NCBI GenBank assembly: GCA_004144175.1
Contig: SEFT01000013.1
Span: forward strand, 1-64,000
Length of the DNA stretch: 64,000 bases
From: Sphingobacteriales bacterium
GTDB lineage: Bacteria; Bacteroidota; Bacteroidia; Chitinophagales; Chitinophagaceae
Direction of reading: 5' to 3'
Part shown: one piece after another, positions 52,318 through 61,785 of the stretch
How positions within the stretch are numbered: position 1 is the first letter of the stretch
Layout: every line of letters starts with the position of its first letter
Made by a program: the position numbers and the translations under genes
The notes under the pieces: model-generated
Databases searched by the model: none
What the model was told of the DNA's origin: nothing
What the model saw: only the letters and a program-made list of their open reading frames with translations

Positions 52318-53283
52318 TTATTTGTCTTTGGTCTTTTTACGTATTACATAACCTGGCCTTGCTTTTACTTCTTCAAATATCCGCCATACGTATTCGGCAA
52401 TAATGCCGAGACTGAATAGTGTTAGTCCCGAAAAGAAACCGATGATGGTAATGGTAGATACCCAGCCTGGCACTTCATCCAGCTTCCAGAATGATTGATT
52501 GCCAAATAGCCTTCCGTATACATATATAATAATCAATAAAAAGGCAAACAACGCAAAGCCGATACCTAAGTATGTGATCAGTTTAATAGGAAATGTGGAG
52601 CTGGAAAAGAAGAAGTCTTTTGCCAGGTTATATTTTTTCTTAAAGCTCCAGCGCGATTTCTTGTTGTCTCCGAATGGGCGGATATAAGGCAGTGGATATG
52701 GATCAAAACCTAGCCTTAATATTTCAGTTATGGTAGTGGTGCGTATTGGGTGGATGCGTTCGTTCAAAATATCTATCACCTCGCGGTCTATAAAGAAAGA
52801 GTCTGCCCCACCCGGTGGAAACTGGATATCAGAAAACGCATTCATGATCTTGTAGAACAACTCTGATGTATTGCGTTTCATCCACGGCTCATCGCGCATC
52901 TCACGATGGGGAACAATTACCTGATGTCCCTGCTCCCATAGACGGTAGGCCTCTACAACGGTAGTATATGGCAGTTGCTCATCATCGGGCACCAGCACGG
53001 CGCAGCCGCCGTTACATACCGATAGGCCAGCAAATGCCGAATAGTGACTTGTATAGTTGCGGCTCAGCTTGTAGGCAAATACATTTGGATATTGCTTCTC
53101 GAGCCCGAGCGCTATCTGATAGGAGTTGTCCTTCGAGCCATCATCTACTATTACCAATTCAAACGGAATGCGCTCCGGGCCCAGTACTTCATTGAGCCGC
53201 TCGTACGCCTTCGGCAATCTTTCTTTACTGTAGTAAGAAAGCAATATTATCGACAGTACCTTATTGCTTGCACTATCGCTCAT
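52318..53283 (-). CDS. Polyprenyl-phosphate glycosyltransferase family 2 (GtrB/ArnC-like)
   Basis: A 321-residue enzyme from the ATG at 53283 ([20 protein letters not shown]). GT2 fold with [11 protein letters not shown] (near residue 43) and VPDDEQLPY (DXD-like, near 100). Two C-terminal membrane helices ([36 protein letters not shown]) place it at the inner membrane. Start overlaps the aminotransferase stop by 11 bases. Last gene of the Fuc3NAc-like operon; likely transfers the modified sugar or a hexose to a lipid carrier. Confidence 0.88.
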   Translation of the reverse strand: MSDSASNKVLSIILLSYYSKERLPKAYERLNEVLGPERIPFELVIVDDGSKDNSYQIALGLEKQYPNVFAYKLSRNYTSHYSAFAGLSVCNGGCAVLVPDDEQLPYTTVVEAYRLWEQGHQVIVPHREMRDEPWMKRNTSELFYKIMNAFSDIQFPPGGADSFFIDREVIDILNERIHPIRTTTITEILRLGFDPYPLPYIRPFGDNKKSRWSFKKKYNLAKDFFFSSSTFPIKLITYLGIGFALFAFLLIIIYVYGRLFGNQSFWKLDEVPGWVSTITIIGFFSGLTLFSLGIIAEYVWRIFEEVKARPGYVIRKKTKDK

Positions 53284-54382
53284 TAAAAAAAGCTTGTATT
53301 TGTTGCGCAACTTCATGTACCATACCCTGTGTCATACCCGGCCATAAAGGTAAGCTAAGGCAGGTATCAGCAATCTTTTCGGCCAGCGGAAAATCTCCTT
53401 TTTTGAAGCCCATACGCGCATACGCTTGCTGCATATGCGGTGGTACCGGATAATGTATCAATGTGCCAATACCATTATTTGCAAGGTGTTCTTGCAGTGC
53501 ATCGCGCTTGTCCGTGCGTACTACATACAAATGATACACATGGGTAGCATTTGTCGCTATTTTAGGTAATATAATATCCTTTGCACCAGCAAGCGCGTCA
53601 TTATACCAAGCAGCAATCTGTCTGCGCTGTTCTGTCCAGCTATCCAGGCGGTTTAGCTTGATGCGCAGGAAGGCCGCTTGTATCTCATCGAGCCTCATAT
53701 TGTGCCCGATTACTTCATTATAGTATTTCTTTTGGCTGCCGTAGTTGCGTAGGGTCATGATCTTAGTTGCCAACGTTTCGTCGTTCGTAGTTACACCACC
53801 GGCATCGCCCAGCGCGCCCAGATTTTTACCTGGGTAAAAGCTGGTACCATTCACATGCCCCCAGCTACCTGCTTTTTTGCCATTATAGGTCGCACCCTGG
53901 CTCTGCGCATTGTCCTCAACAACGTATATATTGTGTTTCTGAGCAATGCGCATGATCTCTTCCATTTCGCAGCACTGGCCGTATAAATGCACCGGCATAA
54001 TGACTTTGGTTCTAGATGTAATTACCGCTTCGATTTTTGCCTGATCTATATTATATGTTTCGGGATTCGGCTCAACTAAAACAGGCGTAGCACCAACGTA
54101 AGAAGCCGCCAGCAATGTAGCAATATAGGTGTTTGATGGAATGATAACTTCATCACCCTCGCCTACCCCCAGCGCTTCCAGCGCCAATTGCAGTGCATCG
54201 AGGCCATTGCTGACACCTATGCAATGCGGCACTTCGTTGTATACAGCATACTCTTTCTCAAATGCTTTTACCTCTTCGCCCAGCACATACCAGGACCGGT
54301 CGTAGAATTTTGAAAAAGCATCCATCATTTCCGCTTTCAGCGGCTTATGCATTCCATCAAACTGTAAAAAAGGTATATTCAT
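53273..54382 (-). CDS. dTDP-3-oxo-6-deoxyhexose aminotransferase (DegT family, FdtB/QdtB-like)
   Basis: Adds an amino group at C3 of the dTDP-6-deoxy-hexose using PLP. A 369-residue protein: [25 protein letters not shown] (near residue 65), [16 protein letters not shown] (near 140), [18 protein letters not shown] (near 165). The PLP lysine lies in [16 protein letters not shown] (near 187). Start overlaps the acetyltransferase stop (TAATG). Context with a 3,4-ketoisomerase and a C3 N-acetyltransferase points to the Fuc3NAc/Qui3NAc branch. Confidence 0.9.
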   Translation of the reverse strand: MNIPFLQFDGMHKPLKAEMMDAFSKFYDRSWYVLGEEVKAFEKEYAVYNEVPHCIGVSNGLDALQLALEALGVGEGDEVIIPSNTYIATLLAASYVGATPVLVEPNPETYNIDQAKIEAVITSRTKVIMPVHLYGQCCEMEEIMRIAQKHNIYVVEDNAQSQGATYNGKKAGSWGHVNGTSFYPGKNLGALGDAGGVTTNDETLATKIMTLRNYGSQKKYYNEVIGHNMRLDEIQAAFLRIKLNRLDSWTEQRRQIAAWYNDALAGAKDIILPKIATNATHVYHLYVVRTDKRDALQEHLANNGIGTLIHYPVPPHMQQAYARMGFKKGDFPLAEKIADTCLSLPLWPGMTQGMVHEVAQQIQAFFNER

Positions 54383-54930
54383 TATAGTTTTATCAAACCT
54401 TCAGTCGTCAATTTGTATATACTCCCATCCTTGCCGATAAATGTATCATTGCCTGCCGGGTTCAGCTTTTCACCATCCTTATCTATCCATCCTTTTATTT
54501 TTGCAGGGTTGCCGTACACCAATGCATAGTCGGGTACATCACGGGTTATTAATGAACCAATGCCTGCCATCGCATACTTACCTATACGTACACCGGCCAG
54601 TATGGTTGAATTAGCTCCTATGCTGGCACCCTCGCAAACAATTGTTTGCGGGTATTCTACCCTCACCTTGCTACGCGGCCTCAGGTCGTTGGTAAACACC
54701 ACGCTCGGGCCGATGAATACATTATCCTCCAACGTAACGCCATCCCATATATGCACACCACATTTCACCGTTACATTGTTGCCTATCCTCACTTTGTTCT
54801 CTACAAAGCAATGGCTGTTGATGTTACAATTGTCTCCTATAACAGCCTCAGACAGTATTATGGTGAACTGCCAGATGCTGGTATCGGCACCGATGTATTT
54901 ACTCTTTACGTCAGCTAACGGATGGATCAT
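54382..54930 (-). CDS. dTDP-3-amino-sugar N-acetyltransferase (hexapeptide, FdtC/QdtC-like)
   Basis: A 182-residue left-handed beta-helix acetyltransferase. Hexapeptide repeats run from [27 protein letters not shown] to [22 protein letters not shown], with NDLRPRS and a C-terminal [10 protein letters not shown]. Acetyl-CoA dependent N-acetylation of the C3 amino group is inferred from neighbours. Start overlaps the upstream ketoisomerase stop (ATGA). Confidence 0.88.
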   Translation of the reverse strand: MIHPLADVKSKYIGADTSIWQFTIILSEAVIGDNCNINSHCFVENKVRIGNNVTVKCGVHIWDGVTLEDNVFIGPSVVFTNDLRPRSKVRVEYPQTIVCEGASIGANSTILAGVRIGKYAMAGIGSLITRDVPDYALVYGNPAKIKGWIDKDGEKLNPAGNDTFIGKDGSIYKLTTEGLIKL

Positions 54931-55361
54931 ATCGGTATCACCTCATTTTTATAAGCCAGGTAGTCTTCGTAAGACCTAAGGTAATCCAGCTCGTTATAGC
55001 CATGAGATGCTAAGACCAGGCAGATTGAACCACTCGAGAAATTTATTTCGCTGGCCCATATCATGGGCGGTATATGCAAGCCTACGTAGGGCCTGTTTAT
55101 CTGCACTACTCTTTTGGTTCTGCCATCATCGAGCAATACCTCGAAGCTGCCACTGGCTGCTATCAAAAACTGATGACATTCTTTATGTGCATGCGCCCCT
55201 CGCGACTCACCGCCGGGTATATCGTACAGATAAAATATGCGGTTTACATCGAAGGGAATCTTTGTATTGTTTTCTACAACAGTAATATTACCTGCCCGGT
55301 TCTTTATTTTTCCCAGGTCTATCAGCGAACAGTCGTACACCGTAGGGTTGGTTTTATGCAT
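54927..55361 (-). CDS. dTDP-4-keto-6-deoxyglucose 3,4-ketoisomerase, copy 2 (FdtA/QdtA-like)
   Basis: A 144-residue cupin of the WxcM/FdtA family, which moves the keto group from C4 to C3 of dTDP-4-keto-6-deoxyglucose. The core RGAHAHKECHQFLIAASGSF (residues 54-73) carries both family histidines (His57, His59). Overlaps the other copy (upstream) by 8 bases and the acetyltransferase by 4. Its substrate is the product of RmlB, encoded at 6.5-7.5 kb. Confidence 0.88.
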   Translation of the reverse strand: MHKTNPTVYDCSLIDLGKIKNRAGNITVVENNTKIPFDVNRIFYLYDIPGGESRGAHAHKECHQFLIAASGSFEVLLDDGRTKRVVQINRPYVGLHIPPMIWASEINFSSGSICLVLASHGYNELDYLRSYEDYLAYKNEVIPI

Positions 55362-55749
55362 TTTGTTTCAGGTTTTTAAACTGATCAAAATCCCTCAGGT
55401 AGTCGCCTTCGTCATAAGCACAGTCGCTTACGATCAATGCCAGCGAATTGGTAGAAAAGTTCTCCAGCTCCCGCCAGTACATGCTAGGCACGTATAAGCC
55501 CATATAACTTCTGTTGAGCGATATTTTGTGTCTATCTTTTCCATCGTGCAGCACCACATCAAAGCTGCCCGATAAAGCGACGATCACTTCCTGCTGTTCC
55601 TTAAACGCATGACCACCCCTCATTTCGCCGCCAGGTACATCGTATATCCAGTACACACGCTTTATGTCAAACGGTATCTCTGCGCTGTTTTGAAAGAACG
55701 AAAGGTTCCCTCTTTCATCCAGTATCTTAGGGAAATTAATGATTCTCAT
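55354..55749 (-). CDS. 3,4-ketoisomerase-like cupin, copy 1, altered motif
   Basis: A 131-residue paralog: MRIINFPKILDERGNLSFFQ opens it; the core reads MRGGHAFKEQQEVIVALSGSF. Compared with copy 2, the second histidine (HAH) is Phe49 (HAF) and the next His is Gln. Such a change could alter stereochemistry (glucose- versus galactose-type ketosugar) or remove activity. It heads a five-gene, fully overlapping operon. A -7 box lies 26 bases before its ATG. Confidence 0.85.
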   Translation of the reverse strand: MRIINFPKILDERGNLSFFQNSAEIPFDIKRVYWIYDVPGGEMRGGHAFKEQQEVIVALSGSFDVVLHDGKDRHKISLNRSYMGLYVPSMYWRELENFSTNSLALIVSDCAYDEGDYLRDFDQFKNLKQNA

Positions 55750-55774
55750 TATGCTTCAGGTATCAGCCCAAAGA

Positions 55775-55782
55775 CAAATATA
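55775..55782 (-). promoter_or_regulatory. -7 box for the ketoisomerase operon
   Basis: TATATTTG on the minus strand, an exact TAnnTTTG. Confidence 0.55.
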
Positions 55783-55817
55783 TAAATTCGACGCTGTACC
55801 TCTGTATATAAAGGTTG

Positions 55818-56063
55818 CTACTTCCGTTCCTCCACAATGCACTTTATTGTGGTATCCAGCTCTACATCATATGCCTTGCAGGCTGCGTATGCTTCGCGCG
55901 GCGTCATCCGGCCAAGGCGATATATCTCCAGGCTGTCACTCATAAAAGTTGTATCCTGCTTTCTATAGTAGCATACGCAGCTGTAGTGTGAATTGCGTGT
56001 GCAAGAGCTATTTACGAGCAACAAGATCAATGCGCCCAATACCAGTTTTGAAGAAAATGTCAT
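55818..56063 (-). CDS. Small lipoprotein (81 aa)
   Basis: MTFSSKLVLGALILLLVNSSC has a lipobox (VNSSC) for attachment after signal cleavage. The mature part is HYSCVCYYRKQDTTFMSDSL and TPREAYAACKAYDVELDTT, with four Cys. Unrecognised. It lies between the ABC exporter and the sugar operon, on the same strand. Confidence 0.7.
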   Translation of the reverse strand: MTFSSKLVLGALILLLVNSSCTRNSHYSCVCYYRKQDTTFMSDSLEIYRLGRMTPREAYAACKAYDVELDTTIKCIVEERK

Positions 56064-56105
56064 TAATAACAGTCAGTTTTAGGCTACTTGAACGGTGGTA
56101 TGTAA

Positions 56106-57941
56106 TTATATATTGTCTGTGTCGATACTCCAATCCGTCTGTAGCTTGCTCAGGCTTCTGTATAACCCATCAGATACATTCAGCAGTTCCTGGTGCGTAC
56201 CGGTCTCTTTTACAAGGCCGTGTTCCAATACAATGATCTTATCGGCATTACGGATGGTCGATAACCGGTGTGCAATGACGAACGAAGTACGGTTTCGCAT
56301 GAGATTATTCAACGCATCTTGTACCAGTGCCTCCGATTCAGAATCGAGTGAGCTGGTGGCTTCATCCAATATCAATATAGCAGGATCTTTTAATATAGCC
56401 CTGGCGATGGCTATACGCTGACGCTGCCCACCCGAAAGCTTGATACCCCGTTCGCCGACTACGGTTTGGTAACCTTCCGGGAATGTGCTGATGAACTGGT
56501 GGGCATTAGCTTTTTTAGCAGCCGCTTCTACTTCTTCCTGCGTAGCATCGGTTTTGCCATAGGCTATGTTCTCGAATATAGTCCCACCGAAAAGTAACAC
56601 ATCTTGCGGTACCAGCGCCATTTGCTTACGCAATTGCGACAATGGTATGGAGGTTGCGTCCTTGCCATCAAACAGCAGCTTGCCAGAGGTAGGATCATAA
56701 AAGCGCAGCAGTATCGATACCATAGTACTCTTACCTGCACCACTTGGGCCGACTATCGCTATCTGCTGTCCTCGTTCAGCAGTTACATTGATGTCTTTTA
56801 ATACTTGTACTTCAGGCCTTGTAGGGTAGCTAAACGCAATATGTTGCATTTCAACCCTACCCGACAGCTTGAAGTTATCATCTACATTGCCCTCTGCAAC
56901 AGTCACATCCTCAACTGGTTCTATCAATAGTTCTCGCACACGTTGTGTTGCACCCAGTGTCTTTTGTAACTGGCTGTACATATCAGCAAAACCCGCCATA
57001 GAACCGCCTACGAATGCCGTGTAGACAACGAACGCTGTCAGGTCGCCGAATGATAGGGTACCCGCCTGCATCATACCCGCGCCATACCATACCACCAGCA
57101 CAATAGCGCCAAATACGCTGAATAACAGGAATGACACGAATAATCCACGAAACTGCCCATTACGGATAGCCATGCTTACTACGTTATTGATACTGCTGTT
57201 ATATCGGTTGATCTCAAACCACTCATTAGAGAACGACTTTACATTACTGATGCCCTGCAATGTTTCCTGTACGATGGTACCTGAATCGGCCAGTTGATCC
57301 TGTGCATTGCGGGCTAGCTTGCGTATATGTTTACCAAAGAGTATGGCGATAATAATAATAACCGGCACTACCGACAACATGAGTAATGTAAGCCTGGGTG
57401 AGATGAAAAATATAAGCCCCATGCCAATTATCAGAGTCAATATTCCCCGAAGTATTTCCGCTAGTATAGTGGTCACGGTGTCCTGTATCTGAGATACATC
57501 GGCGCTGATGCGGCTGCTCAGCTCCCCCACCCGACGCTGTGCGAAGAAATCCATCGGCATACGTATCATGCGCTTGTAGATGTCCTTACGCAGGTCGGCC
57601 AATGCATTTTCACCTACCGATGTGAACAAGTATATGCGCATGAAGGAGAAGATCATCTGGATACTCAACACACCGATCATCATCAGCGCAATGGTACCCG
57701 GCGGCTGCCCTAGTTTCCCTTGATTGATGTCGTTCGCGCTATCTATCAGCTCCTTTAGTAAGTACGGAAATGCAAGTGTGGTAACGCTGGAAAGCGCAAT
57801 GAATATCAGGCCCGCTATGAACTTGCCTTTGTACGGCTCTATATATTTAAAAAGCACCAATCCTTCCTTGATACTTTCCTTTGTCAGCTTTACCTTGGGT
57901 AACTCTTCTGTTTTTTCGTTGCTTTTTCTGGGACGTGCCAT
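56106..57941 (-). CDS. MsbA-like ABC exporter (fused membrane and ATPase domains)
   Basis: A 611-residue half-transporter. Six membrane helices (residues about 38-340) are followed by the ATPase domain: Walker A GPSGAGKST (near 405), LSGGQRQRIAIARAIL signature (near 510), Walker B ILILDEATSSLDSE (near 535) and IAHRLSTIRNADKI. Works as a homodimer that flips lipids or drugs across the inner membrane. The charged N-terminal extension MARPRKSNEKTEEL is typical of Bacteroidota versions. Confidence 0.93.
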   Translation of the reverse strand: MARPRKSNEKTEELPKVKLTKESIKEGLVLFKYIEPYKGKFIAGLIFIALSSVTTLAFPYLLKELIDSANDINQGKLGQPPGTIALMMIGVLSIQMIFSFMRIYLFTSVGENALADLRKDIYKRMIRMPMDFFAQRRVGELSSRISADVSQIQDTVTTILAEILRGILTLIIGMGLIFFISPRLTLLMLSVVPVIIIIAILFGKHIRKLARNAQDQLADSGTIVQETLQGISNVKSFSNEWFEINRYNSSINNVVSMAIRNGQFRGLFVSFLLFSVFGAIVLVVWYGAGMMQAGTLSFGDLTAFVVYTAFVGGSMAGFADMYSQLQKTLGATQRVRELLIEPVEDVTVAEGNVDDNFKLSGRVEMQHIAFSYPTRPEVQVLKDINVTAERGQQIAIVGPSGAGKSTMVSILLRFYDPTSGKLLFDGKDATSIPLSQLRKQMALVPQDVLLFGGTIFENIAYGKTDATQEEVEAAAKKANAHQFISTFPEGYQTVVGERGIKLSGGQRQRIAIARAILKDPAILILDEATSSLDSESEALVQDALNNLMRNRTSFVIAHRLSTIRNADKIIVLEHGLVKETGTHQELLNVSDGLYRSLSKLQTDWSIDTDNI

Positions 57942-57978
57942 GTTGTATGGTGCCCGGGCAGTACCTGCGCGGGATGTG

Positions 57979-57986
57979 CAAAGTTA
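57979..57986 (-). promoter_or_regulatory. -7 box for the ABC exporter
   Basis: TAACTTTG on the minus strand, an exact TAnnTTTG, 38 bases before the ATG. Confidence 0.5.
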
Positions 57987-58156
57987 CGAGCCTAAAGCTG
58001 TTATACCTTATATTTTCGGGGAGTATATCCGTTACTTCGGTGAACAATAGCCGGTGCAATCTTTCGGATCAAGGATAATAATGATAGTTATATAAAGACT
58101 TTAAAACTTTTTTAATGCTCCGGCTGTTTACTTTTATGTAATCTTAAGGCATCCTG

Positions 58157-58843
58157 ATGAAAGTATTATTGGTAGAAGACGAGCCGGGCGTTGCGTCGTT
58201 TATAACACGCAGCCTCGACGAAGAAGGCTTTGAAATAAGCCTGGCTCCTGACGGGCAGTTCGGGCTCAGTATGGCTAAGCAGTATAGCTTCGAGCTAATA
58301 ATACTCGATATTATGCTGCCCGGCATCAACGGGCTGGAGGTATGCAAACAGGTACGTGCGGCTGGCATTGAAACGCCGGTGCTCATGCTAACGGCACTCG
58401 GCACTACCGAAAATATTGTAACGGGGCTGGATGCCGGTGCCGATGATTATCTGGTAAAACCCTTCAAACTGGCGGAGCTACTTGCCAGGATACGTTCGCT
58501 GACGCGGCGCAAAAAGACTAGCGAACCTGTCGCTACAGCGGCCACTTTGTCGATAGCCGATCTTTCACTAGATACGGACAGAAAGACCGCCACCCGTAGC
58601 GGCAAACAGATCGAGCTTACTGCTACCGAGTACCGCCTGCTGGAGTACCTGATAAAAAACAAAAAGCGTGTACTGTCGCGCATGGACATATTAGAGCAGG
58701 TATGGGGGGTCGATTTTAATATGAACACAAAAGTTGTTGACGTTTATATCAACTACCTGCGCAAAAAGATAGACAAAGACTTTGAGCCCAAATTGCTGCA
58801 CACATCTGTGGGTATGGGCTACATTATGAAAGAAGGCGAATAA
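58157..58843 (+). CDS. OmpR-family response regulator
   Basis: A 228-residue transcription factor. The receiver has EDEPG, phospho-acceptor Asp51 in LIILDIMLPG, and KPFKLAELLARI. The winged-helix DNA-binding domain includes LTATEYRLLEYLIKN and RMDILEQVWGVDF, TKVVDVYINYLRKKID. The next gene starts on the last base of its stop, coupling it to a histidine kinase. Targets unknown. Confidence 0.95.
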   Translation: MKVLLVEDEPGVASFITRSLDEEGFEISLAPDGQFGLSMAKQYSFELIILDIMLPGINGLEVCKQVRAAGIETPVLMLTALGTTENIVTGLDAGADDYLVKPFKLAELLARIRSLTRRKKTSEPVATAATLSIADLSLDTDRKTATRSGKQIELTATEYRLLEYLIKNKKRVLSRMDILEQVWGVDFNMNTKVVDVYINYLRKKIDKDFEPKLLHTSVGMGYIMKEGE

Positions 58844-60216
58844 TGAAAATACAAACCCGGATAGCCATCATCTTTGCCATTATCACTGCTATCATCATTT
58901 CGGTAGCCAGCAGTGTAGTGTACTATTTTGCCAATCAGAATGCCTACGAAGACTTTTACCGCCGCATGGAGCTTCGCACCATGATCGCAGCCCGAAATGC
59001 ACTGGAAGCAGATGAAGAAAACCTCGAAGCATTTAATACCATCAGATCGCAGCACTTACAAACTCTGGCCCGCGAACGGGAATACGTAGTTCCGGTGAAT
59101 GACATCCGCAACCATAACTTCAAACTACTGGACCTGCCCGAAAGTTTTTACAACACCGTAATGACCAAAGGCACCGCCCGGCTAAAGGAAGGCGTCGATT
59201 TTTACACGGGACTTTATTACGAAGACAACCAAGGAAATTTCGTTATTATCTTATCGGCCCGCAATGAGGTAGTAAAAGAATACCTGGCTAATCTTCGCAG
59301 CGTACTACTTGTTTGCCTGATAGCAGCGCCACTGGCAGCATACGTGGTTGGCCGCATCTTCTCCAAGCTGATCTTGAGGCCAATAAACCATATTACAGCA
59401 CGCGTAAAAGACATAAGTGTATATAATCTTCACCTGAGGCTGGAAAGCGATCGTAAAGATGAGATATCGGAATTGACCACCACGTTCAACCACATGCTTG
59501 ATAGGCTGGAAACAGCGTTTGAGACACAGAACAACTTTGTAAGCAATGCCTCACACGAATTAAACACCCCACTTACCACCATTATTGGCGAGACCGAGTA
59601 TGCTTTGCAAAAGCTAAGGTCACCGGAAAAATATCAGGAGTCGTTAAGCATCATACAAAGGGAGTCGGAAAAGCTGCATAACATTACCAAGAGCCTGCTG
59701 CATCTTGCGCAGACCGGTTTTAACGGACAAGCGCTTAATGCTGAACCTGTTAGGATAGATGAGATACTGTACAATGTGCAGCAAACAGTTGACAATATAT
59801 TTCCTGATAACAAAGTATATATCAATCATTCGTTAATGCCGGAGAATGACGACAAACTCGTGGTAAATGGCAATCCTCAATTGCTGGAATTGGCGTTTGC
59901 CAACGTGGTACTCAATGCGTGTAAATATTCATCGAACAAGCCTGTACAGATATTGCTGGCGGCCACCAATAGTTCAGTAATGGTGCTGATAAAAGATGAA
60001 GGGATAGGCATTCCCAAGCAGGAGATAAAATATGTATTCGATCCTTTCTTCAGGGCATCTAACACTAATAAATTCAAAGGCTATGGAATTGGCCTGCCGC
60101 TGGCGCGTAATATTGTGCGCTTACACTCTGGCAACCTAATAGTTAGGTCGGAAGAGAACCAGGGCACCGAGATCCAGATCGACATACCACTTGCAAGCGA
60201 GGTAAGAAAACGGTAA
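58843..60216 (+). CDS. Sensor histidine kinase
   Basis: A 457-residue membrane kinase. TM1 residues 7-29, a periplasmic sensor of about 120 residues, TM2 (SVLLVCLIAAPLAAYVVG, residues 153-170) and HAMP. The phospho-acceptor His238 lies in SNASHELNTPL. The ATPase part has N-box VVLNACKYSS, G1 DEGIGIP, F-box FDPFFRASN and G2 GYGIGLPLARNIV. Partner of the upstream OmpR-type regulator. Confidence 0.95.
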   Translation: MKIQTRIAIIFAIITAIIISVASSVVYYFANQNAYEDFYRRMELRTMIAARNALEADEENLEAFNTIRSQHLQTLAREREYVVPVNDIRNHNFKLLDLPESFYNTVMTKGTARLKEGVDFYTGLYYEDNQGNFVIILSARNEVVKEYLANLRSVLLVCLIAAPLAAYVVGRIFSKLILRPINHITARVKDISVYNLHLRLESDRKDEISELTTTFNHMLDRLETAFETQNNFVSNASHELNTPLTTIIGETEYALQKLRSPEKYQESLSIIQRESEKLHNITKSLLHLAQTGFNGQALNAEPVRIDEILYNVQQTVDNIFPDNKVYINHSLMPENDDKLVVNGNPQLLELAFANVVLNACKYSSNKPVQILLAATNSSVMVLIKDEGIGIPKQEIKYVFDPFFRASNTNKFKGYGIGLPLARNIVRLHSGNLIVRSEENQGTEIQIDIPLASEVRKR

Positions 60217-60318
60217 GAGATTCTTGCCGTAATCTTACCACATTATTACAGAACTTTAATCAATACCTTACCCCATCCTAATATCGTAGTTGCAGCTTTG
60301 TATCAAAAGTTGCGGACT

Positions 60319-60810
60319 ATGAAACATATACTGATTCCAACAGATTTTACGATAAAGTCGCTACAGGCAGTAAAGGCAGCAGCTGATCATTTTCATGATG
60401 AGCGTATCAAGATCACTTTGTTTCATTTGCTGGAACTTCCTTTTGGCATTGGTGATATGCTATTTAGGCTCAACAGCCATAAGAATAGTAAATTGATCGA
60501 TGCCGACTTTACCAATGCCTGCCAGATCATCCAAAATAAATATCACTCATCGATAGAAAGTATTGACACCGTTTTCGGTCAGGGCAGCACGGTCTCTTAC
60601 CTAAGCAATGTGCTTGATGGCCTGGATATCGATTTAATCTTCTTACAACAGAACCTCAAACTTACACAACCGGATAAGCGCAGCATTAACGTTGTGCCCA
60701 TGCTCTACAAAACCAATTATAAGATCATTGAAGTAGCAGGCGCGCAGTTATCAGAGAAGGTAAATTTCAGCATTGCAGACCTGCTGGTGCAGTCTACAAG
60801 TTTCCAATAA
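60319..60810 (+). CDS. UspA-like domain protein
   Basis: About 163 residues from the ATG at 60319 (KHILIPTDFTIKSLQAVKAA). The opening matches universal stress proteins (ILIPTDF), and the helix-strand pattern continues to INVVPMLYKTNYKIIEVAG. The ATP-binding G-2x-G-9x-G(S/T) motif of true UspA is not seen, so a non-ATP-binding variant is likely. It sits between the two-component system and a bestrophin gene. Confidence 0.75.
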   Translation: MKHILIPTDFTIKSLQAVKAAADHFHDERIKITLFHLLELPFGIGDMLFRLNSHKNSKLIDADFTNACQIIQNKYHSSIESIDTVFGQGSTVSYLSNVLDGLDIDLIFLQQNLKLTQPDKRSINVVPMLYKTNYKIIEVAGAQLSEKVNFSIADLLVQSTSFQ

Positions 60811-60831
60811 TCAGAAAAAAAAAGATGAACT

Positions 60832-61743
60832 ATGTTACTGAAGAATAATATACCAATTAAATATGTGGCAGGAAAGATCAGGAAAGAGCTCATCATCGTA
60901 GCCCTGTATTGTATACTTATAGCTATCTTATATACCAATTTTCATGTTACTCGTATATCTATGCCTTTGAGCGTACCGATGATCATGGGTACGGTTATAT
61001 CGCTGCTACTAGGTTTTCGCTCCAATCAGGCATACGACCGTTGGTGGGAGGCCCGTACTGTATGGGGAGCGATAGTAAACGACTCGCGTACACTGGCACG
61101 CCAGATACTGAGCTTTACCGATAACGAGTATAAGAACCAGGAGTCAGAGCAATTTGCAGAGCGTTTTACCCGCAGGCAAATTGGCTGGTGTTACGCACTT
61201 AGTCGTTCTCTTAGGAAAAAAGATCCGCTTCAGGGTCTGGAAAGGCACCTGTTGAAAGGTGAGATGTCGCATCTTACAAGATATAGCAACGTGCCGACGG
61301 CCATCCTCGAGATACAAGGCCGCGAGCTGAGCTATGCCCTGCAAATGGGCTGGGTCAACCAGTTTCAGCATGTGGAGCTGGACCGCACTTTGACCAGGCT
61401 TTGTGATGCGATGGGACGTTGCGAGCGTATCAAGAATACGGTGTTCCCCGCCACATATAGTTTGTACATCCATTTTGCAATGAACTTCTTTATCATGCTA
61501 TTGCCTTTTGCGCTTATCGAGTACTTCGGCCTGATGGTGGTACCTATGGTATGTGCAATATCTGCATCTTTCATGCTGATCGAAAAAATGGCTATTCATC
61601 TGCAGGATCCATTTGAGAACCAGCCTACAGATACACCGATGACCGCCATCTGCAAAACTATAGAACGAGACTTGCACCAGATGCTGAACGATTATCGTAT
61701 AATGGAAGAAAAAGAAGAGGCAGTCAGCTTCTACGTAATGTAG
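60832..61743 (+). CDS. Bestrophin-family anion channel
   Basis: A 303-residue membrane protein. The N-terminal helices, the conserved GFRSNQAYDRWWEARTVWGAIVNDSRTLARQ stretch (from residue 63) and ADPFxN-like DPFENQPTDTPMTAI (near 262) match bacterial bestrophins (PF01062), which form pentameric anion channels in the inner membrane. Start ATG at 60832, 21 bases after the Usp-like gene. Confidence 0.93.
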   Translation: MLLKNNIPIKYVAGKIRKELIIVALYCILIAILYTNFHVTRISMPLSVPMIMGTVISLLLGFRSNQAYDRWWEARTVWGAIVNDSRTLARQILSFTDNEYKNQESEQFAERFTRRQIGWCYALSRSLRKKDPLQGLERHLLKGEMSHLTRYSNVPTAILEIQGRELSYALQMGWVNQFQHVELDRTLTRLCDAMGRCERIKNTVFPATYSLYIHFAMNFFIMLLPFALIEYFGLMVVPMVCAISASFMLIEKMAIHLQDPFENQPTDTPMTAICKTIERDLHQMLNDYRIMEEKEEAVSFYVM

Positions 61744-61785
61744 CAGCAGGCGCTATCTTAAGCAAATGCTTATTACATTTACCAT

